From assembly GCF_014647215.1 (NCBI RefSeq), contig NZ_BMOT01000005.1, forward strand, positions 1 to 64,000: a stretch of DNA of 64,000 bases. The letters run 5' to 3'. The stretch's first letter is position 1. The number at the start of each line of letters is the position of its first letter. The notes below the pieces were generated by a model. That model searched no databases. It saw only the letters and a list, made by a program, of their open reading frames with translations, and had not been told where the DNA came from. Of the stretch, positions 52,896 to 63,179 are shown piece by piece. Position numbers and translations under genes: made by a program. The stretch comes from Shewanella aestuarii. GTDB lineage: Bacteria > Pseudomonadota > Gammaproteobacteria > Enterobacterales > Shewanellaceae.

Positions 52896-53498
52896 TTATA
52901 TTGAGTCTAAATATTCTGTTGGTGTCTTTCTGCTATAAATGCGGCTATAAGCCATCAGTTGCGGATAAAAGGTACGAAAAGCGATTTCAATATCAATATA
53001 GAGTTTATCTACATCTTTAATGGCACTGTTGAATAATTCGGGTTTAGATAAACGCTGACTAATGCCTGTAATTGCTTGATTTAAGCCTTGTTTAGTTTGA
53101 TAACTGCTTAGCCAATCCTGCTGCACAATCTTGGGGATGATGTGTTGCAGCTTTTCTGGTAACTGCTCAGTTGTTTGCATACATTGATAAGCTTTTTGAG
53201 TGAAATCTTGCAGCGATTGATGATGATATTCTTCCCAGTAATAAGCTAGGTAATGATCAAAGGCTAAATCAATTAAAATTGGTGCCACTCTGCGGGATGA
53301 TTTGGGAAATTGCTTTAATAAATCGATAATAATCTCATGACTGTCGGTCACCACATCTATTTGTCTATGTAACCAAATGCCCTGTTGCAAATGTTTTGGG
53401 TGGTTAATGATGCTGCCTTTGGCAAAATCACCCGCTAGATTTGCCGTTAAGTGAGTGCCACTGATGTCAGCAAGGTGTAGATGTGCAAGAAAGTTCAT
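52896..53498 (-). CDS. acpH: Acyl carrier protein phosphodiesterase
   Basis: AcpH family (DUF479): removes the 4'-phosphopantetheine group from acyl carrier protein. N-terminus MNFLAHLHLADISGTHLTAN, then GDFAKGSI, GIWLHRQIDVVTDSH and LIDLAFDHYLAYYWEEYHH with the HD-like metal residues. ATG at 53498 gives 200 residues. The longer frame up to 53621 adds 41 residues that are not family-like. Confidence 0.92.
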   Translation of the reverse strand: MNFLAHLHLADISGTHLTANLAGDFAKGSIINHPKHLQQGIWLHRQIDVVTDSHEIIIDLLKQFPKSSRRVAPILIDLAFDHYLAYYWEEYHHQSLQDFTQKAYQCMQTTEQLPEKLQHIIPKIVQQDWLSSYQTKQGLNQAITGISQRLSKPELFNSAIKDVDKLYIDIEIAFRTFYPQLMAYSRIYSRKTPTEYLDSI

Positions 53499-53703
53499 GA
53501 TTTTATGCTTCTTTTTTAAAGGTTTTACAGTATGATAACAACTAAAGAAAAAAGGGTATTTGTCAGTAAAGCAATCATTACGTCTGCTAACTGTATCATA
53601 AACAAGTAAAATGCTGCACAAATAAGCCTCACAACAACGACATAAGCAATATTAACTACCGCTTTAAACTCTTAAGTAACGTTTGTTTTTAGGATCATGG
53701 ACG

Positions 53704-53934
53704 ATGAAAAACTGGCTGAACAAAATTATTGGGCGCACATCTGCGCCTACCCGCAATAAAGTGAAGTTTGATTTACACTATCATTCGCACAGTTTCACAA
53801 TGGAAGACTTTAAAAACGCCAGTGAAGAGATAGAAATGGCCACAAGAGATAATCTTGAAGCTACCGTAGATGTCTCGAATGAAGTCAATAGCGCTGCAAG
53901 TAATAACTCAGATAATGATAACCTAACAAAATGA
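53704..53934 (+). CDS. Small hypothetical protein upstream of queA
   Basis: A 76-residue protein beginning MKNWLNKIIGRTSAPTRNKV, with KFDLHYHSHSF in the middle and a polar, Asn/Asp/Ser-rich C-terminus. No family recognised. AGGA lies 9 nt before the ATG. A possible alternative ATG at 53697 in another frame gives only 20 codons. It is 73 bp before queA on the same strand. The codon use looks ordinary, so it may be real. Confidence 0.55.
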   Translation: MKNWLNKIIGRTSAPTRNKVKFDLHYHSHSFTMEDFKNASEEIEMATRDNLEATVDVSNEVNSAASNNSDNDNLTK

Positions 53935-54007
53935 TCGTCTTAACTTGATCTTCATTCACGGTCACCATAGACTAGCGGCCGTTTTTTAGACTTGTTGAGA
54001 TCCCACT

Positions 54008-55060
54008 ATGCGCGTCACCGACTTTTCGTTTGAGCTTCCAGATGAATTAATTGCCCGTTATCCTACGGCGCAACGCAATGCATCGCGTTTACTAACTCTT
54101 GATGGCCAAAATGGCGCCTTAGCTGATAAAAAATTCACCGATTTACTGCAAATGATCAACCCTGGTGACTTGATGGTATTTAATAATACCCGAGTGATCC
54201 CAGCACGTTTGTTTGGCCAAAAATCAACTGGCGGTAAGTTAGAGATTCTCGTTGAGCGCATGCTTGATGATAAGCGGATTCTCGCCCATGTTCGCAGCTC
54301 TAAATCTCCTAAAGTTGATAGTCTGATTGATTTAGATTCTGACTCAGGATGCGGTTACCAAATGAAAATGGTTGCTCGCCACGATACTCTTTTCGAGCTT
54401 GAGTTATTATCAGAGCTCACCATTCTAGAAGTATTAGAACAAATCGGTCATATGCCGTTACCGCCTTATATTGACCGCCCAGATGAAGACGCAGATAAAG
54501 AACGCTATCAAACCGTTTATAACCAAAAACCAGGTGCGGTAGCTGCACCAACGGCAGGTTTGCATTTTGATGATGCCATGTTGGCAGCGTTAAAAGACAA
54601 AGGCGTTAATATTGCGTTTGTTACATTGCACGTAGGTGCGGGCACTTTTCAGCCAGTGCGTGTTGATAATGTGCTTGAGCATAAAATGCACTCAGAGTGG
54701 GCCGATGTGCCACAGGATGTGGTTGATTTAATCGGCCAAACTAAAGCAGCCGGTAATCGTGTTATTGCCGTTGGTACCACCTCGGTTCGCTCGTTAGAAA
54801 GTGCCGCCAAAGCCTGTGGAGATAATCCATTAACGGCGTTTTGTGGTGATACTGATATCTTCATCTACCCAGGTTTTACTTTCAAAGTTGTCGATGCCAT
54901 GGTGACTAATTTCCACCTGCCAGAGTCAACATTAATCATGTTGTTGAGTGCTTTTGCCGGTTATGACGAGGTCATGCACGCCTATCATCACGCGATAAAG
55001 CAAAAATATCGCTTTTTTAGCTATGGCGATGCGATGTTTGTGACGAAAAAAGCCCCCTAA
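54008..55060 (+). CDS. queA: S-adenosylmethionine:tRNA ribosyltransferase-isomerase
   Basis: Moves the ribosyl part of SAM to preQ1 in tRNA, giving epoxyqueuosine at wobble position 34. 350 residues. Motifs: [20 protein letters not shown] at the start, [41 protein letters not shown] (about 179-192), [14 protein letters not shown] and [20 protein letters not shown]. It is followed by a terminator and then tgt; the queA-tgt-yajC-secDF order is usual in gamma-proteobacteria. Confidence 0.96.
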   Translation: MRVTDFSFELPDELIARYPTAQRNASRLLTLDGQNGALADKKFTDLLQMINPGDLMVFNNTRVIPARLFGQKSTGGKLEILVERMLDDKRILAHVRSSKSPKVDSLIDLDSDSGCGYQMKMVARHDTLFELELLSELTILEVLEQIGHMPLPPYIDRPDEDADKERYQTVYNQKPGAVAAPTAGLHFDDAMLAALKDKGVNIAFVTLHVGAGTFQPVRVDNVLEHKMHSEWADVPQDVVDLIGQTKAAGNRVIAVGTTSVRSLESAAKACGDNPLTAFCGDTDIFIYPGFTFKVVDAMVTNFHLPESTLIMLLSAFAGYDEVMHAYHHAIKQKYRFFSYGDAMFVTKKAP

Positions 55061-55085
55061 AAGCAAAATATGATTTAAAATAAGC

Positions 55086-55110
55086 GCCCACTGATATGTG
55101 GGCTTTTTTT
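55086..55110 (+). terminator. Rho-independent terminator after queA
   Basis: GCCCAC-TGATAT-GTGGGC followed by seven T (55104-55110). It separates queA from tgt. Confidence 0.85.
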
Positions 55111-55213
55111 ACACATTTTTTGGCAATGTGAAGGTTCAACACTTGAACTTATCACAATTGCCCTCATTACTATTGAAACAACAACGAGTCAGACTGTTTA
55201 TCTGGCAAGGTGA

Positions 55214-56350
<1,137 letters not shown>

Positions 56351-56411
56351 TTACAGTTTGTTTAGACTTATTATTGTTCATTTAATTGTTTATTTATAAG
56401 AAGAGAGAACT

Positions 56412-56744
56412 ATGTTTATTTCAAATGCATATGCAAACGCAGCGGGCGCTCCACAAGGTGGCGGTACAATGGAATTAGTGTTCATGCTAGTCATGTTCGG
56501 CTTAATCTTTTATTTCATGATTTTCCGTCCGCAATCTAAGCGTGTTAAAGAACATAAAAACCTGATGTCTTCGATTTCAAAAGGTGATGAGGTGCTAACA
56601 AGTGGCGGTATTTTGGGTAAAGTAACCAAAATCAGCGACGAGAATGATTACGTGTTATTAGCCATTAATGACAACAATCAAATCACCATTAAAAAGGATT
56701 ATATTGCGGCAGTATTACCTAAAGGTTCTATTGCGTCGCTATAA
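56412..56744 (+). CDS. yajC: Sec translocase accessory subunit YajC
   Basis: A 110-residue single-span inner-membrane protein that associates with SecDF. The helix (about 18-40, [20 protein letters not shown]) is followed by [20 protein letters not shown] and [20 protein letters not shown], the conserved YajC domain. ATG with AAGAGAGAAC upstream. It precedes secD by 17 bp. Confidence 0.96.
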   Translation: MFISNAYANAAGAPQGGGTMELVFMLVMFGLIFYFMIFRPQSKRVKEHKNLMSSISKGDEVLTSGGILGKVTKISDENDYVLLAINDNNQITIKKDYIAAVLPKGSIASL

Positions 56745-56761
56745 GCCAAGAGGGCGTCAGA

Positions 56762-58612
56762 GTGTTAAATAAATACCCTATGTGGAAAAACCTGATGGTG
56801 ATAATTATTATCGCCATTGGGGCTTTTTATGCTACTCCGAACCTTTTTGGTGAAGACCATGCCGTTCAAGTTGTGGCAACCCGCGGTGCTGAAGTCACTG
56901 TTTCCACACAATCAACAGTAACAGACGTACTGGAAAGCAAAGGCATAGCGGTAAAGCGCTCTGAGCTTGAAAATGGTCAGTTGTTGGTGCGTGTGAATAA
57001 CCCAGACCAGCAGTTATTGGCCAAAGAAGCCATTGCTCAGGTGCTAGGGAATAATTACACAGTTGCATTGAACTTAGCCCCAGCAACTCCAGAATGGCTT
57101 GAGTCTCTAGGTGGTTCACCTATGAAACTGGGTCTTGATTTACGTGGTGGTGTGCACTTCTTAATGGAAGTGGATATGGGCGAAGCCCTGCGTAAAATGG
57201 AAGAAGCAAAAATTGCTGATTTTCGTAGCCAACTGCGTGAAGAAAAAATTCGTTATGCCGGTATTCGTAAAACAGCTAAAGGCATCGAAATTAAATTTCG
57301 TGATGCTGAAACTGTTGGCGTAGCGGAACGTTTTCTGAAAACCAAAAGCAATGACATGGTGTTTTCTGATGGCAGTCGTGATGGCAACTTCTTCTTATTA
57401 GCCGATATGAGCGAAGCTTATATCAAGCAAGTAAAAGAAGAAGCGTTACAACAAAACATCACCACCATTCGTAACCGTGTTAACGAGTTAGGTGTTGCTG
57501 AGCCGGTTGTTCAACGTCAAGGCGCTGAGCGCATTATTGTTGAATTACCTGGTGTGCAAGATACCGCTCGTGCTAAAGAAATTTTAGGCGCAACGGCTTC
57601 AATTGAATTCCGTATGGTGGATGATAAAGCGGATCCGGAAGCGGCGGCTAGTGGTCGAGTATCAGCGGCATCAGAAGTCTATCAACGCCGTGGCGGTGGT
57701 ATTGCTGTATTACGTAAAGAAGTGATGTTAACGGGTGATCATATCACTGGAGCACAACCTACTTTTGACGAATATAGCCGTCCACAGGTTGCCATTAACT
57801 TAGACGCTAAAGGTGGCTCAATTTTCTCAAACGTGACCAAAGATAACATTGGTAACCCAATGGCGACTTTGTTTATTGAATATAAGGATAGTGGTTTACG
57901 CAATCCGGATGGCACGGTGAAAATGACTAAGATTGAAGAAGTCATTTCAGTTGCCACGATTCAAGCACGTTTAGGACGTAATTTTGTTATTACAGGTCTT
58001 GAGCATAAAGAAGCGCAAAGCTTAGCTTTACTGTTACGTGCGGGTGCTTTGATTGCACCGGTGACGATTGTTGAAGAACGTACTATCGGTCCTAGCTTAG
58101 GTAAAGAAAACATCGAAAACGGTATGCAAGCCATGATCTTTGGTTTAGCCATCGTTTTAGTCTTCATGCTTGTTTATTACCGCGCATTTGGTTTTATCGC
58201 TAACTTAGCATTGCTAGCCAACCTAGTGATGGTTGTGGGTGTGATGTCGATGATCCCTGGAGCGGTATTAACGCTGCCTGGTATTGCGGGCATGGTATTA
58301 ACTGTCGGTATGGCTGTTGATGGTAACGTACTTATTTATGAGCGTATTCGTGAAGAGTTACTTGCTGGACGCAGTGTTCAACAAGCGATTCATGAAGGTT
58401 ATGCTAATGCGTTTTCAACCATTGCGGATGCTAACATTACTACCTTTATGACAGCGTTAATCTTGTTCGCTGTAGGTACGGGGGCTGTGAAAGGTTTTGC
58501 TGTGACCTTAATGATAGGTATTGCAACATCGATGTTTACTGCCATTGTTGGTACTCGTTCAATCGTGAATGCGCTTTGGGGCGGCAAACGTCTTAAAACG
58601 TTGTCAATTTAA
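56762..58612 (+). CDS. secD: Protein translocase subunit SecD
   Basis: Inner-membrane subunit of SecDF, which uses the proton motive force to pull secreted proteins into the periplasm. 616 residues with six transmembrane helices: one at the N-terminus (about 8-26) and five at the C-terminus (about 450-605). Periplasmic P1 domain with [16 protein letters not shown], then [19 protein letters not shown]. The C-terminal region has [21 protein letters not shown] start at 56762, spaced 17 bp from yajC. Confidence 0.96.
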   Translation: MLNKYPMWKNLMVIIIIAIGAFYATPNLFGEDHAVQVVATRGAEVTVSTQSTVTDVLESKGIAVKRSELENGQLLVRVNNPDQQLLAKEAIAQVLGNNYTVALNLAPATPEWLESLGGSPMKLGLDLRGGVHFLMEVDMGEALRKMEEAKIADFRSQLREEKIRYAGIRKTAKGIEIKFRDAETVGVAERFLKTKSNDMVFSDGSRDGNFFLLADMSEAYIKQVKEEALQQNITTIRNRVNELGVAEPVVQRQGAERIIVELPGVQDTARAKEILGATASIEFRMVDDKADPEAAASGRVSAASEVYQRRGGGIAVLRKEVMLTGDHITGAQPTFDEYSRPQVAINLDAKGGSIFSNVTKDNIGNPMATLFIEYKDSGLRNPDGTVKMTKIEEVISVATIQARLGRNFVITGLEHKEAQSLALLLRAGALIAPVTIVEERTIGPSLGKENIENGMQAMIFGLAIVLVFMLVYYRAFGFIANLALLANLVMVVGVMSMIPGAVLTLPGIAGMVLTVGMAVDGNVLIYERIREELLAGRSVQQAIHEGYANAFSTIADANITTFMTALILFAVGTGAVKGFAVTLMIGIATSMFTAIVGTRSIVNALWGGKRLKTLSI

Positions 58613-58626
58613 GGAAGAGGTTGAAC

Positions 58627-59574
58627 ATGTTTCAGTTATTTTCAGTAAAAAACACCGTTGACTTCCTGCGTCATGCTGCACCGATCAGTATTATTTCGGT
58701 TATCTTAGTGATTGCCTCGTTTGTTTCTTTAGGCACCAAAGGCATTAACTGGGGATTAGACTTTACCGGTGGTACGGTTGTTGAAGTTGAGTTTTCTAGC
58801 CCTGTTGACTTGAATGAGTTGCGCAGCAAGCTAACCTCAGTAGAAACAGAAGGCGCATTAGTACAGAACTTTGGTTCAAGCACTGACGTGCTATTCCGTT
58901 TGCCTGTTCGTGAAAACATTAAAAGCGATCTACAAGCTATGGGGATTATGACCGTTGTTAATTCAATGGATCAAAACGCCATTCAAAAGCGTGTAGAGTT
59001 TGTTGGCCCTCAAGTGGGTAAACAGCTTGCTGAGCAAGGCGGTTTAGCGGTTATTGTCGCATTAATCTGTATTTTGATTTATGTGTCATTTCGTTTTGAA
59101 TGGCGTCTCGCTGCGGGTTCTGTTGCGGCACTTGCCCATGACGTCATTGTAACACTTGGGGTATTTTCAATACTGCAACTTGAGTTTGATCTAACGGTAC
59201 TTGCAGGTTTGTTAACGGTTGTCGGTTACTCACTCAACGATACGATTGTGGTATATGACCGTATTCGTGAGAATTTCCTCAAGATGCGTAAAGGCACTCC
59301 TGAAGAAATTGTTAACCAGTCAATTACACAGACCATGAGCCGTACTGTGATCACGACAGGTACTACGTTAATTGTGGTTATCGCGTTATTCTTGAAAGGT
59401 GGCACAATGATCCATGGTTTCGCAACCGCGTTACTGTGTGGTATTTTTGTGGGTACTTATTCATCTATCTATGTTGCAAGTTATCTTGCGATTAGATTGG
59501 GAATTAACCGCGAACACATGTTGCCGGTTGAAATTGAAAAAGAAGGGGCTGATCAGCCTCCAATGATGCCTTAA
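58627..59574 (+). CDS. secF: Protein translocase subunit SecF
   Basis: Partner of SecD, 315 residues with six transmembrane helices. The periplasmic domain starts with GINWGLDFTGGTVVEVEF (about 34-51); later KRVEFVGPQVGKQL and the fourth-helix motif GYSLNDTIVVYDRIRENF. ATG at 58627 is chosen (AGAGG upstream) over the TTG at 58621. It is 14 bp after secD, and ends in a strong terminator. Confidence 0.96.
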   Translation: MFQLFSVKNTVDFLRHAAPISIISVILVIASFVSLGTKGINWGLDFTGGTVVEVEFSSPVDLNELRSKLTSVETEGALVQNFGSSTDVLFRLPVRENIKSDLQAMGIMTVVNSMDQNAIQKRVEFVGPQVGKQLAEQGGLAVIVALICILIYVSFRFEWRLAAGSVAALAHDVIVTLGVFSILQLEFDLTVLAGLLTVVGYSLNDTIVVYDRIRENFLKMRKGTPEEIVNQSITQTMSRTVITTGTTLIVVIALFLKGGTMIHGFATALLCGIFVGTYSSIYVASYLAIRLGINREHMLPVEIEKEGADQPPMMP

Positions 59575-59593
59575 TCGCACATGTTTTTCGAAG

Positions 59594-59628
59594 AAAACGC
59601 CACTTTAGCCTGCTAAAGTGGCGTTTTT
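59594..59628 (+). terminator. Terminator after secF, probably bidirectional
   Basis: AACGCCACTTTAGC and GCTAAAGTGGCGTT form a long stem with a very small loop, flanked by AAAA on the left and TTTTT on the right. It can serve secF and the leftward gene ending at 59648. Confidence 0.9.
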
Positions 59629-59647
59629 ATTTGTTAATTGATGAGCT

Positions 59648-60103
59648 TTAGCCAAACCAGTCTTTAACTTGATCCCAAATTCCTAATGACGTGTCTGGGA
59701 ATAGGTCGATACCTAACGCTGATTTTAAAATATACAGAGACAACAGCCCGAACAACATCCCCACCAATATTACCGCTGTGATGCTGAGCATTAACATGGC
59801 CACTGACATTTTCTTTTCTGTGCGAGTATAAGCACGCTTGTTTTTGCCTAACAGAAACACATAATAAAATCGCCATTTGATAAAAGGAAACTTAAACGTA
59901 CCTCTGTTATCAATAAAGTGGCCACCCCATGTGTTCGGACCTAGCGCACTTTTAATGCCTTGTAGTTGCTCATCCGTATATGTTTGGGCTAAAGATGACG
60001 GTAAGCGCCTGAGTAACTTTACAATCAGGTCATCTTGACGAATATCGGACACAATCGGCGACATGGTGATGTGGTTATTTTCATCCGGTTGCGGCTGCGA
60101 CAT
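59648..60103 (-). CDS. Conserved hypothetical membrane protein
   Basis: A 151-residue protein with one or two membrane segments (about 101-131, MSVAMLMLSITAVILVGMLF). A soluble N-terminal part has SLAQTYTDEQLQGIKSALGP and the stretch FIDNRGTFKFPFIKWRFYYV; the C-terminus is FPDTSLGIWDQVKDWFG. I recognise the type as a widespread Shewanella/Vibrio protein but know no function. ATG at 60103 with GAGG upstream. It faces secF across a shared terminator. Confidence 0.75.
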   Translation of the reverse strand: MSQPQPDENNHITMSPIVSDIRQDDLIVKLLRRLPSSLAQTYTDEQLQGIKSALGPNTWGGHFIDNRGTFKFPFIKWRFYYVFLLGKNKRAYTRTEKKMSVAMLMLSITAVILVGMLFGLLSLYILKSALGIDLFPDTSLGIWDQVKDWFG

Positions 60104-60247
60104 GCAAAAACCTCGAAGTAGGGCGTGTAAGGGTTATTGTTTAACCATAGTCAATTAAAACCTATTTGGTTGAGATTTTAGATGCCAATGAGTTTTAAGT
60201 CATTAAACGCAAATTGCGCCATTCAATGAAATGTAGCGTATTAACAG

Positions 60248-60658
60248 TTAGCTAGCTGGAATTGATAATGATAACTGGTAATTAGCTTGACCATTATCAG
60301 CCGTTTTAAAGAAGCCTTCGCCTGTGGTGCTTTTAAAATCACCCGTTCCAGCCCCCACGACCAGGGTAAAATTACTTGAAGCAACATGATTATGATATTC
60401 GCCACTGTGTTGTAAAGTAATAGTGCCTGTTAATGGCCCGATGGCCATATTGATGACTTCAAAGCCAACAAAAAATGCGTGAGTATCATTGAGGTATGTC
60501 ATCAGGTAATTGACATTGGCATCGCCTGTGACCTCACCATCATATTGCTGGGTTATCTTGGCATGGGTTTGTTTACCTCCGCCGATAAAGGTGTTGTAGG
60601 TGTTTTCATCCCAAGAGGTGATCTGAAAGCGGCCTGTGTAGATGTCATTGTCACTCAT
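60248..60658 (-). CDS. DUF3224 domain protein
   Basis: A 136-residue beta-barrel-type protein. Features: TGRFQITSWDENTYNTF at the N-terminus, KITQQYDGEVTGDANVNYLM, VGFEVINMAIGPLTGTITLQ, HSGEYHN and VGAGTGDFKSTTGEGFF. The pattern fits DUF3224 (allene oxide cyclase-like barrel); function unknown. Leftward, single gene. Confidence 0.82.
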   Translation of the reverse strand: MSDNDIYTGRFQITSWDENTYNTFIGGGKQTHAKITQQYDGEVTGDANVNYLMTYLNDTHAFFVGFEVINMAIGPLTGTITLQHSGEYHNHVASSNFTLVVGAGTGDFKSTTGEGFFKTADNGQANYQLSLSIPAS

Positions 60659-60862
60659 TGTTAAGCCTCGTTGTTTTAAGCCGATTTAACGGTGAAGGTG
60701 ATTATTTATATCGGAAACAGTAGTTGTTGTCTAATTGTTAACCATGGCACAGTTCTCAACTCGACAGCAAATAGCTTTAGCAGTAGGATGAATAAAAATT
60801 TTGCTAAAGTGATAAAGGCATAAGCGGCATTTTACCGTAAATAACGCCCTAGGATAATAATA

Positions 60863-61180
60863 ATGGAACAACGCAAAGTCTTGTTAACAGGTGGCAATTT
60901 ACTTCAGGCCCACACTTGGAAAGGTTTATTAGAAACCAGCGGCATTGATGTTGATTTACGAGGTGAAGCTTTAATGGGCGGTGTGGGTGAATTACCCGTT
61001 GACATGCAAACTGTTGAGCTATGGATTGATCCTGAACAGTTAAATGCCGCCCAAACACTGTTAGCCAGTCTAGATGTCGAGCAACCTCAATGGCAATGTG
61101 TTCAATGCCATGAGCAAAATGAAGGCAGCTTTGAACTCTGTTGGCAATGCAGTTCGCCACGAAGTGAATCGCATAATTAA
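60863..61180 (+). CDS. DUF2007 protein with a RanBP2-type zinc finger
   Basis: A 105-residue protein. The N-terminal part (about 4-70) is a DUF2007 (signal transducing) domain: LLTGGNLLQAHTWKGLLETS, IDVDLRGEALMGGVGELP, ELWIDPEQLNAAQTLL. The C-terminal 25 residues match W-x-C-x2-C-x3-N-x6-C-x2-C exactly, the RanBP2-type zinc finger. Function unknown. It precedes the rhodanese gene by 44 bp. Confidence 0.85.
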   Translation: MEQRKVLLTGGNLLQAHTWKGLLETSGIDVDLRGEALMGGVGELPVDMQTVELWIDPEQLNAAQTLLASLDVEQPQWQCVQCHEQNEGSFELCWQCSSPRSESHN

Positions 61181-61224
61181 AATGTCATTGTGATACCGAG
61201 ATAAATTTATTTTAAGGAGTTGCT

Positions 61225-61584
61225 ATGCAACCAACTTCCGCATTTGCTCAACTTGTTGATTCAATTAAAGACAATGTTACCCATATCAGTATTGAACAAT
61301 TTCAAGCAGACGATAGCTGGGTGTTAATTGACGTTCGTGAAGACCATGAATGGCTTCAAGGCCATTTACCCAATGCCAAACATTTAGGTAAAGGTATTAT
61401 CGAACGTGATATCGAAACGCGCTTTCCTGATAAGGCGATACCTTTATTGCTTTATTGTGGTGGCGGCCATCGTTCATCACTTGCTGCGCATAATATTCAG
61501 CTGATGGGATATACCCATGTCGGGTCATTAGTGGGTGGGTTTAAAACCTGGGTTCAACATCAATTTCCAGTGGTGCAAGATTAA
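61225..61584 (+). CDS. Rhodanese-like domain protein
   Basis: A 119-residue single-domain rhodanese: WVLIDVREDHEWLQGHLPNA (about 32-51) and the active loop LYCGGGHRSSLAAH with the persulfide Cys (about 86). It is likely a sulfurtransferase in the cytoplasm; the acceptor is unknown. GGAG upstream of the ATG. It directly precedes the siroheme-synthase-type gene (no gap). Confidence 0.92.
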   Translation: MQPTSAFAQLVDSIKDNVTHISIEQFQADDSWVLIDVREDHEWLQGHLPNAKHLGKGIIERDIETRFPDKAIPLLLYCGGGHRSSLAAHNIQLMGYTHVGSLVGGFKTWVQHQFPVVQD

Positions 61585-62496
61585 GTGCAATATTTTCCGT
61601 TATTTGTAGATACACAAGAACTTTTTGTTCTCATCGTTGGTGCTGGTGAGGTCGCGAGTCGCAAGCTTGATTTGTTAGCCCGCACAGATGCCAACATTCA
61701 TGTTATTGCGCCGCAAGTTGCAGCAGATGTTGAAGCTTATGCTAGAAAAGGCAGAATAAAGCTCTCACGACGAGAAGTCTCTGTTGCCGATATGACATGT
61801 TATGACCTGATTTATTTAGCCACCGCCAATGAAACCCTCAACACGGATTTAGCGGTGATTGCCACGCAAAATGGTATTTGGGTTAATGTGGTCGACAACC
61901 CCAAATTTTGTCGTTTTATCACCCCATCAATTGTTGATAGAGGCCGGTTAGTGGTTGCCATCAGCACCGCAGGTGCCGCACCAGTATTTGCCCGAACTAT
62001 TCGCTCTCGCCTTGAAACTTTACTGCCGAACTCGTTAGCGCCCTTGTTTGATTACGTGGCAACTAAGCGTGAAGATGTGCAGTTAAAACTGACAAATGGC
62101 AAAGACAGACGTTTGTTTTGGGAGCGTTTTTTTAATTTAAACCAAGATAGATTCGATGCTGCCACTGAGTCTCATTATCAGCAGGCTTTTGATAGCTATG
62201 CGAGTCGGGGAGAAATTTTATTGCTTGATGAAAATACCCCCGCAGGCCTGTTACCTATTGCAGTGATGCCATTACTGCAAAAATTGGATGTAGTATTCAG
62301 TGAACGTGAGCTTGATGATCAAACCAATGAGTTATTAAGGCGTGATGCTTCGCGTGAGTCACTACCGCTATTAAGTGTTATTTCAAAGCAGTTTGAACTT
62401 GGCGATAGAATGTTATTGGTTGCCCCTGCTGAAAAAATTACTCAGTTTAAAGCCCATTTTCCGATGGCAAAACATTTAAGACCTGGCGCAATTTAA
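61585..62496 (+). CDS. Siroheme synthase N-terminal-type protein (precorrin-2 dehydrogenase/ferrochelatase)
   Basis: A 303-residue protein with the NAD-binding Met8p/CysG-N domain: MQYFPLFVDTQELFVLIVGA, GEVASRKLDLLARTD, NGIWVNVVDNPKFCRFITPS with the catalytic Asp, and SIVDRGRLVVAISTAGAAPV. It would oxidise precorrin-2 and insert iron to make siroheme. The C-terminal 90 residues are longer than the usual 200-residue module and are not assigned. GTG start immediately after the rhodanese stop; coupling with sulfur metabolism is plausible. Confidence 0.87.
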   Translation: MQYFPLFVDTQELFVLIVGAGEVASRKLDLLARTDANIHVIAPQVAADVEAYARKGRIKLSRREVSVADMTCYDLIYLATANETLNTDLAVIATQNGIWVNVVDNPKFCRFITPSIVDRGRLVVAISTAGAAPVFARTIRSRLETLLPNSLAPLFDYVATKREDVQLKLTNGKDRRLFWERFFNLNQDRFDAATESHYQQAFDSYASRGEILLLDENTPAGLLPIAVMPLLQKLDVVFSERELDDQTNELLRRDASRESLPLLSVISKQFELGDRMLLVAPAEKITQFKAHFPMAKHLRPGAI

Positions 62497-62529
62497 GCTA
62501 ATTTCCTTTATGATATAGCTATCTTTAAT

Positions 62530-62551
62530 AACCGAGTTTACTCGGTTTTTT
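62530..62551 (+). terminator. Rho-independent terminator before yaeQ
   Basis: AACCGAG-TTTA-CTCGGTT followed by TTTT. Confidence 0.8.
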
Positions 62552-62567
62552 CTTTTGTGGACTCAAT

Positions 62568-63104
62568 ATGGCCCCTAAATCTACCGTTTATAAAGTTAAC
62601 TTACAGATTGCTGACATGGACAGGCACTACTATGCCGAGCATCCACTAACGATTGCGCAGCACCCATCTGAAACGGATACCCGAATGATGGTGCGATTAT
62701 TAGCATTTGCATTAAACGCCAGTGAATCATTGCAGTTTAGCAAAGGCTTGTGTGTTGATGATGAGGCAGAGCTGTGGGACGTTGATTTATCTGGTGTGGT
62801 CGATTTATGGGTAGAGTTTGGTCAAGCGGATGAAAAATGGCTTCGTAAAGCCAGCGGCAGAGCCAAACAAGTTGTTTTATATACCTATGGTGGTCGCAGT
62901 GTGCCAATTTGGTGGCAGCAAAACCAGTCGATATTAAGCCGTTTTAAAAACCTTAAAGTGGTTAATATTCCTGAACAAGCTGTAGAGCAGTTAGCGGGTT
63001 TTGTAGGACGTAATATGGCAATACAGGTCAATATTAATGAAGGTCAGGTATGGTTATCTAATGCGGATATGAGTGTGTTGGTTGAGCCTGAAGTGTTGCA
63101 GTAA
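62568..63104 (+). CDS. yaeQ: YaeQ family protein
   Basis: A 178-residue protein of the YaeQ family (nuclease-like fold, function unsettled). It begins APKSTVYKVNLQIADMDRHY, with LTIAQHPSETDTRMMVRLLA and GLCVDDEAELWDVDLSG, then YGGRSVPIWWQQNQSIL. This is close to E. coli YaeQ along its length. The ATG is 17 bp after a terminator, and the promoter must overlap it. Confidence 0.93.
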   Translation: MAPKSTVYKVNLQIADMDRHYYAEHPLTIAQHPSETDTRMMVRLLAFALNASESLQFSKGLCVDDEAELWDVDLSGVVDLWVEFGQADEKWLRKASGRAKQVVLYTYGGRSVPIWWQQNQSILSRFKNLKVVNIPEQAVEQLAGFVGRNMAIQVNINEGQVWLSNADMSVLVEPEVLQ

Positions 63105-63124
63105 TCCTGTTTGTGATCTTACCG

Positions 63125-63172
63125 TGGGTTAACAAGCGATTGTTTCTTTGAGCTCGTTAACCCATTTTTATT
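63125..63172. terminator. Terminator between the convergent yaeQ and DUF3300-like genes
   Basis: TGGGTTAAC (63125-63133) pairs with GTTAACCCA (63156-63164), with a further AGC/GCT pairing inside, followed by TTTTTATT. Confidence 0.7.
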
Positions 63173-63179
63173 GTGCATC

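Noticed and set aside
53498..53621. N-terminal 41-residue extension of AcpH
   Set aside because: It contains no family residues; AcpH proteins start with MNFLAHLH, which is at 53498.
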